From an uncultured Solirubrobacter sp. (lineage in GTDB: Bacteria; Actinomycetota; Thermoleophilia; Solirubrobacterales; Solirubrobacteraceae): 15,535 nucleotides of DNA. Each line of letters opens with the position of its first letter. The stretch's first letter is position 1. The position numbers and the translations under genes were made by a program. The stretch covers positions 1-15,535 of the forward strand of contig CALMNS010000250.1 of the NCBI GenBank assembly GCA_937871635.1, read 5' to 3'. The notes under the pieces were generated by a model. That model made no database searches, was not told the DNA's origin, and saw only the letters and a program-made list of their open reading frames with translations. Positions 12,883 through 15,535 of this stretch are shown here, piece after piece.

Positions 12883-13633
12883 GGCCAAGGACCTCCTTGC
12901 CCGCCTCCACGCCGCGATCGCCGAGCACGACGTCACCTACGACGAGTTCCAGGCGGCGAAGCAGTGGCTCATCGACGTCGGGGAGGCCGGGGAGTGGCCG
13001 CTGTTCCTCGACGTCTTCGTCGAGTTCGCCGTCGAGCGCAACGCGTTCCGCGACCGCGCGGGTTCGCCGGGCACGATCCTCGGTCCCTTCCACCTCCCGG
13101 GCGCCCCGCTGCTGAGCGCCCCGTTCGAGCTGCCGCGTCGCCCGGACGAGCGCGGTGATCGGGTCGTCTTCTCCGGCCGCGTGACCGATGCGGCCGGCGA
13201 GCCGCTGGACGGCGCCGAGCTCGACGTGTGGCACGCGGACGCCGATGGCTTCTACTCGGGTTTCGCTCCCTCGCTGCCGGCCGACATCCTGCGCGGCAAG
13301 GTCTTGACGGACGCCGACGGCCGCTACGAGGTCCGGACCGTGCTCCCGGCGCCGTACACGATCCCGTTGGACGGGCCGACGGGCCGGCTCTGCAGCGTGG
13401 CCGGCTGGAGTCCGTGGCGCCCCGCGCACGTCCATCTCATCGTCTCGGCCGAGGGCCACGAGCCGCTGGTGACGCAGCTCTTCCTCGCCTCGAGCGACCA
13501 CCTCGCCACGGACATCGCCTCGGCAACCAAGGAGGAGCTCATCGTGCACCCCGAAGCGCAGGCGGGCAGCGACGAGCTCGTCGTCACCTACGACTTCGCA
13601 CTGGCTCCCGCCGCCGTGTCGGCGACGGTCTAG
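12881..13633 (+). CDS. Intradiol ring-cleavage dioxygenase (catechol 1,2-dioxygenase-like), N-terminally truncated
   Basis: The 250-residue frame holds the end of the helical dimerisation domain (DLLARLHAAIAEHDVTYDEFQ, then WLIDVGEAGEWPLFLDVFVE, 28-48) and a complete catalytic barrel. Fe(III) ligands are Y125 (DGFYSGF), Y159 (PAPYTIP), H183 and H185 (WRPAHVHLIV); R180 matches the catalytic arginine, and the 24-residue spacing from the second tyrosine to the first histidine is that of catechol dioxygenases. Such enzymes cleave catechols to cis,cis-muconates; catechol, chlorocatechol or hydroxyquinol are possible substrates. Related proteins have about 20-40 more residues at the N-terminus. Upstream of ATG 12881 the frame is antisense to the LysR remnant, with no ribosome binding site or promoter, so the first helix appears lost. 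The active site is intact, but expression and stability are doubtful. Confidence 0.82.
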   Translation: MAKDLLARLHAAIAEHDVTYDEFQAAKQWLIDVGEAGEWPLFLDVFVEFAVERNAFRDRAGSPGTILGPFHLPGAPLLSAPFELPRRPDERGDRVVFSGRVTDAAGEPLDGAELDVWHADADGFYSGFAPSLPADILRGKVLTDADGRYEVRTVLPAPYTIPLDGPTGRLCSVAGWSPWRPAHVHLIVSAEGHEPLVTQLFLASSDHLATDIASATKEELIVHPEAQAGSDELVVTYDFALAPAAVSATV

Positions 13634-13701
13634 CGATGCGCCCGACCTAAGAACCGCACGAAGGCCTCCCGTGACCGCCCTCGCGGTGGCGTCGATGGGC
13701 G

Positions 13702-14262
13702 CTAAGCGAGCGCGAGGCGCGGGGTGACGTAGCGGGAGTCGTGGCCGCGCCGGCGCGCGAGCGCGGCGAGCGGGGCCATGAGGGCGTGCACGATCGGCGC
13801 GGGCGGGAACGGCGCGCGGACCTCGCGGCGGAAGCGCTTGACGAACAGCGCCAGGTGCAGTGGCTTGGGCATGCCCGACGGCAGCACCTTGTCCTCGCGT
13901 GCGAGCTCGGCGGTGGTGGTCAAGAGGTCCTCCATGTCGAGCGCGGGAGTGATCTGCACGCGGGCCCGCGCCGGGGCGTCGCCGACGTTGGTGAACTTGT
14001 GGACGCGCCCGGCGGGGACGGTGACGGTGTCGCCAGCCTCGGCGACGATCGTGCGCAGCCCGAGCCGGAACTTCATCGTTCCCTCGAGCACCTCGAAGCG
14101 CTCCTCCTGCTCGGGGTGCACGTGGGCGCCGGGCACGCGGCCGTCGGCGGCGAGCGTGAGCTCGATCTCGAGCAGCTCGCCGTTCGTGTCGGCAGCGGTG
14201 CGCAGGAACTCGATCTGCTCGCCGCTGACGGGGTTGTCGATGATCTGCCCGGTGTAGGCCAT
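13702..14262 (-). CDS. Cupin-domain protein
   Basis: The 186-residue protein has a single cupin barrel in its N-terminal two thirds. Motif 1 is PGAHVHPEQEERFEVLEG (44-61), with metal-ligand candidates H47, H49 and E53/E54. Motif 2 is AGDTVTVPAGRVHKFTN (76-92), with H88. A proline- and alanine-rich C-terminal segment (about 150-172, PFPPAPIVHALMAPLAALARRR) may be an amphipathic or membrane-associated helix, typical of uncharacterised actinobacterial cupins of this length. ATG at 14262 is chosen because AAGGAG lies five bases upstream; the longer frame to 14319 adds a basic segment without a ribosome binding site. It stands alone between the dioxygenase remnant and the two-component system. Enzymatic function, if any, is unknown. 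Confidence 0.82.
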   Translation of the reverse strand: MAYTGQIIDNPVSGEQIEFLRTAADTNGELLEIELTLAADGRVPGAHVHPEQEERFEVLEGTMKFRLGLRTIVAEAGDTVTVPAGRVHKFTNVGDAPARARVQITPALDMEDLLTTTAELAREDKVLPSGMPKPLHLALFVKRFRREVRAPFPPAPIVHALMAPLAALARRRGHDSRYVTPRLALA

Positions 14263-14446
14263 GGTCGCTCCTTCTCGGTTGCGCCGAACGCGTCGGCGCG
14301 GTTGATGTGGTGCGATCAAGGCTCCGCGAGGACCGTCGATCCGTCTTCGACCGCGGTGACGATCCGAGCTCGGCTGCGATGGCGATCGCGATCACCGCCG
14401 TGAGGATGAGAGCGCCGCTGCTCCCCTCCCTGTGGACGAGCGGCGG

Positions 14447-15112
14447 CTACTCCGGCGCGCGGCCGGGGGTGACCAGGCCGGACTCGTAGGCGAGCACGAC
14501 GGCTTGGACGCGGTCGCGCAGGCCGAGCTTGCCGAGCACATGGGCGACGTGGGTCTTGATGGTGGTGTCGCCGAGCACGAGCTGTGCGGCGATCTCGGCG
14601 TTGGAGAGGCCGCGTGCGAGCAGCCGGAGCACTTCGAGCTCGCGCGGAGTGAGCTCGTCGAGCGCGGTGGGGCGGACGCGGCTGGCGGACCCGATGCGGG
14701 CGAACTCGGCGATCAGGCGGCGGGTCACGGAGGGGGCGAGCAGCGCCTCGCCGCCGGCGACGGCGCGGATGCCGTCGACGAGCTGGTTCGGCGGCGTGTC
14801 CTTGAGCAGGAAGCCACTGGCGCCGGCCTGCAGGGCGTCATAGACGTACTCGTCGAGATCGTAGGTCGTGAGCACGAGCACCCGCGCCGGGTGGCGGGCC
14901 GTGATCTCGCGGGTGGCGGCGATCCCGTCGAGCCGGGGCATGCGGATGTCCATCAACACGATGTCGGGCTTCAAGCGCCCCGCGCTATGGATCGCCTCCT
15001 CGCCGTTGGAGGCCTCGCCGACGACGTCGATGTCGGGGTGGCTCTCAAGCACGAGACGGAACCCGGCGCGCACGAGCGACTGGTCGTCGCAGATCAGGAC
15101 GCGGACGCTCAT
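14447..15112 (-). CDS. NarL/FixJ-type response regulator with LuxR HTH
   Basis: The 221-residue protein has a receiver domain (1-120) and a C-terminal LuxR-type helix-turn-helix (about 150-215). Receiver residues are intact: acidic pair D9-D10 (LICDDQ), phospho-acceptor D55 (VLMDIRMP), T82 (LTTYD) and K104 (FLLKDTP). The output domain reads LTPRELEVLRLLARGLSNAEIAAQLVLGDTTIKTHVAHVLGKLGLRDRVQAVVLAYE, the canonical GerE/LuxR pattern. It should be phosphorylated by the kinase encoded directly upstream, whose stop codon overlaps the ATG at 15112 by four bases. No target is identifiable. The spaced run 14263-14446 to its left holds no gene, only the upstream region of the cupin gene. Confidence 0.96.
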   Translation of the reverse strand: MSVRVLICDDQSLVRAGFRLVLESHPDIDVVGEASNGEEAIHSAGRLKPDIVLMDIRMPRLDGIAATREITARHPARVLVLTTYDLDEYVYDALQAGASGFLLKDTPPNQLVDGIRAVAGGEALLAPSVTRRLIAEFARIGSASRVRPTALDELTPRELEVLRLLARGLSNAEIAAQLVLGDTTIKTHVAHVLGKLGLRDRVQAVVLAYESGLVTPGRAPE

Positions 15113-15535
15113 GCGCCCTCGATCGGGAGCCGGGCGCGCACGAGGAAGCCCCCGCCGGGGTGGCGGCCAAGGTCGAGCGAGCCGCCGTAGAGCGAGACCC
15201 GCTCCCGCATCCCGATCAGCCCGTGGCCGCCGCCGCGCGCCGGCCGTCGACCGTTTGGCCCGCGCCCGTCGTCGGCGATCTCCACCTCCACCGCGCCGCC
15301 TGGGCAGCGCACCGCGACCCAGGCGTGGTTGGCCTGGGCGTGCTTGGCAATGTTGGCGAGCGCCTCCTGCACGATCCGGAACGCGGCGAGGTCCACGCCG
15401 GCCGGCAGCGATCCCGCGCGGTCGTCGACGCGGAGCTCGACCTCCACGCCGGCGGCGCGCGCGGGCTCGAGGAGCCGTTCGACGTCGTCGAGGCCCGGGG
15501 CCGCGTCCACCGTGGGCTGGTCGGCCAGCCGGCCG
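15109..15535 (-). CDS. NarL-family sensor histidine kinase, C-terminal part (partial)
   Basis: The gene enters from the right edge; 141 residues of the C-terminus are in view. They contain the HATPase_c ATP-binding domain with the N box in FRIVQEALANIAKHAQANHAWV, the G1 box in EIADDGRGPNG and the G2 region in GGGHGLIGMRERVSLYGGSLDLG. The 'QEAL.N..KHA' and 'GLIGMRERV' forms are typical of HisKA_3 kinases that pair with NarL-type regulators. The dimerisation/phospho-acceptor helix and the sensor region lie outside the window, so the signal is unknown. The open frame continues upstream of the internal Met at 15508, so that Met is not the start. It overlaps the response regulator gene by four bases. 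Confidence 0.93.
   Translation of the reverse strand, partial: GRLADQPTVDAAPGLDDVERLLEPARAAGVEVELRVDDRAGSLPAGVDLAAFRIVQEALANIAKHAQANHAWVAVRCPGGAVEVEIADDGRGPNGRRPARGGGHGLIGMRERVSLYGGSLDLGRHPGGGFLVRARLPIEGA

Noticed and set aside
12230..14395. 721-codon minus-strand open frame across the LysR remnant, dioxygenase and cupin genes
   Set aside because: It is out of frame with the recognisable cupin and LysR segments and antisense to the dioxygenase; no domain is visible.
14353..14398. GCGGTGA...TCACCGC inverted repeat and GATCGC repeats upstream of the cupin gene
   Set aside because: Arms of seven bases with a 32-base loop in high-GC DNA are expected by chance; no promoter alignment was found.
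1..15535. CRISPR arrays, tRNA or rRNA genes, insertion sequences, prophage or defence genes
   Set aside because: No spaced direct repeats, tRNA-like cloverleaf, transposase, integrase or defence-domain protein was seen on either strand.

Overview
The window is high-GC, tightly packed DNA with short intergenic gaps, ATGA/TGATG stop-start overlaps, GTG and TTG starts, and actinobacterial-style regulators. The protein sequences, such as the secreted allene-oxide-cyclase-like protein and the catabolic genes, most resemble soil Actinobacteria of the Thermoleophilia/Solirubrobacterales type. That placement is an inference from protein style and not a phylogenetic result.

Positions 1-3516 (minus strand) hold a gentisate ring-cleavage operon. 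In transcription order it encodes a membrane-anchored ABM-domain protein, gentisate 1,2-dioxygenase, an FAA-hydrolase-family enzyme, a flavin reductase, and the start of a Tat-exported amidohydrolase that runs off the left edge. The first four genes overlap by 1-4 bases. Positions 3566-8402 (plus strand) hold an IclR regulator, a MarR regulator, an aryl-alcohol-type zinc alcohol dehydrogenase, an aldehyde dehydrogenase and a SnoaL/NTF2-like protein.

The most notable feature is a recurring 16-bp inverted repeat, TTCGTTG-NN-CAACGAA. It occurs four times (3566, 4471, 5066, 6355): in the promoter of the gentisate operon (shared with the divergent iclR), in front of marR, in front of the alcohol dehydrogenase, and in front of the aldehyde dehydrogenase. 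In all four the repeat begins at the end of a -10-like hexamer, so a bound repressor would cover the transcription start. This ties an upper pathway (aromatic alcohol to aldehyde to acid) and the gentisate lower pathway into one local regulon. Neither a maleylpyruvate isomerase nor an aromatic hydroxylase is in view.

Positions 8483-9098 encode a small secreted beta-barrel-like protein with its own clear promoter. Positions 9191-12379 hold a LysR regulator divergent from a two-gene operon (FAD-dependent amine-oxidase-like protein and a DapA-family lyase). The gap contains a CAAGC-CTA-GCTTG inverted repeat next to the LysR start.

Positions 12433-13633 look like the scar of a deletion. The C-terminal half of a second LysR regulator abuts, head to head, an intradiol dioxygenase lacking its N-terminus. 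The regulator's DNA-binding domain, the divergent promoter and the dioxygenase start appear to have been lost together. The right end (13702-15535, minus strand) holds a cupin protein and a NarL-type two-component pair whose kinase runs off the edge.
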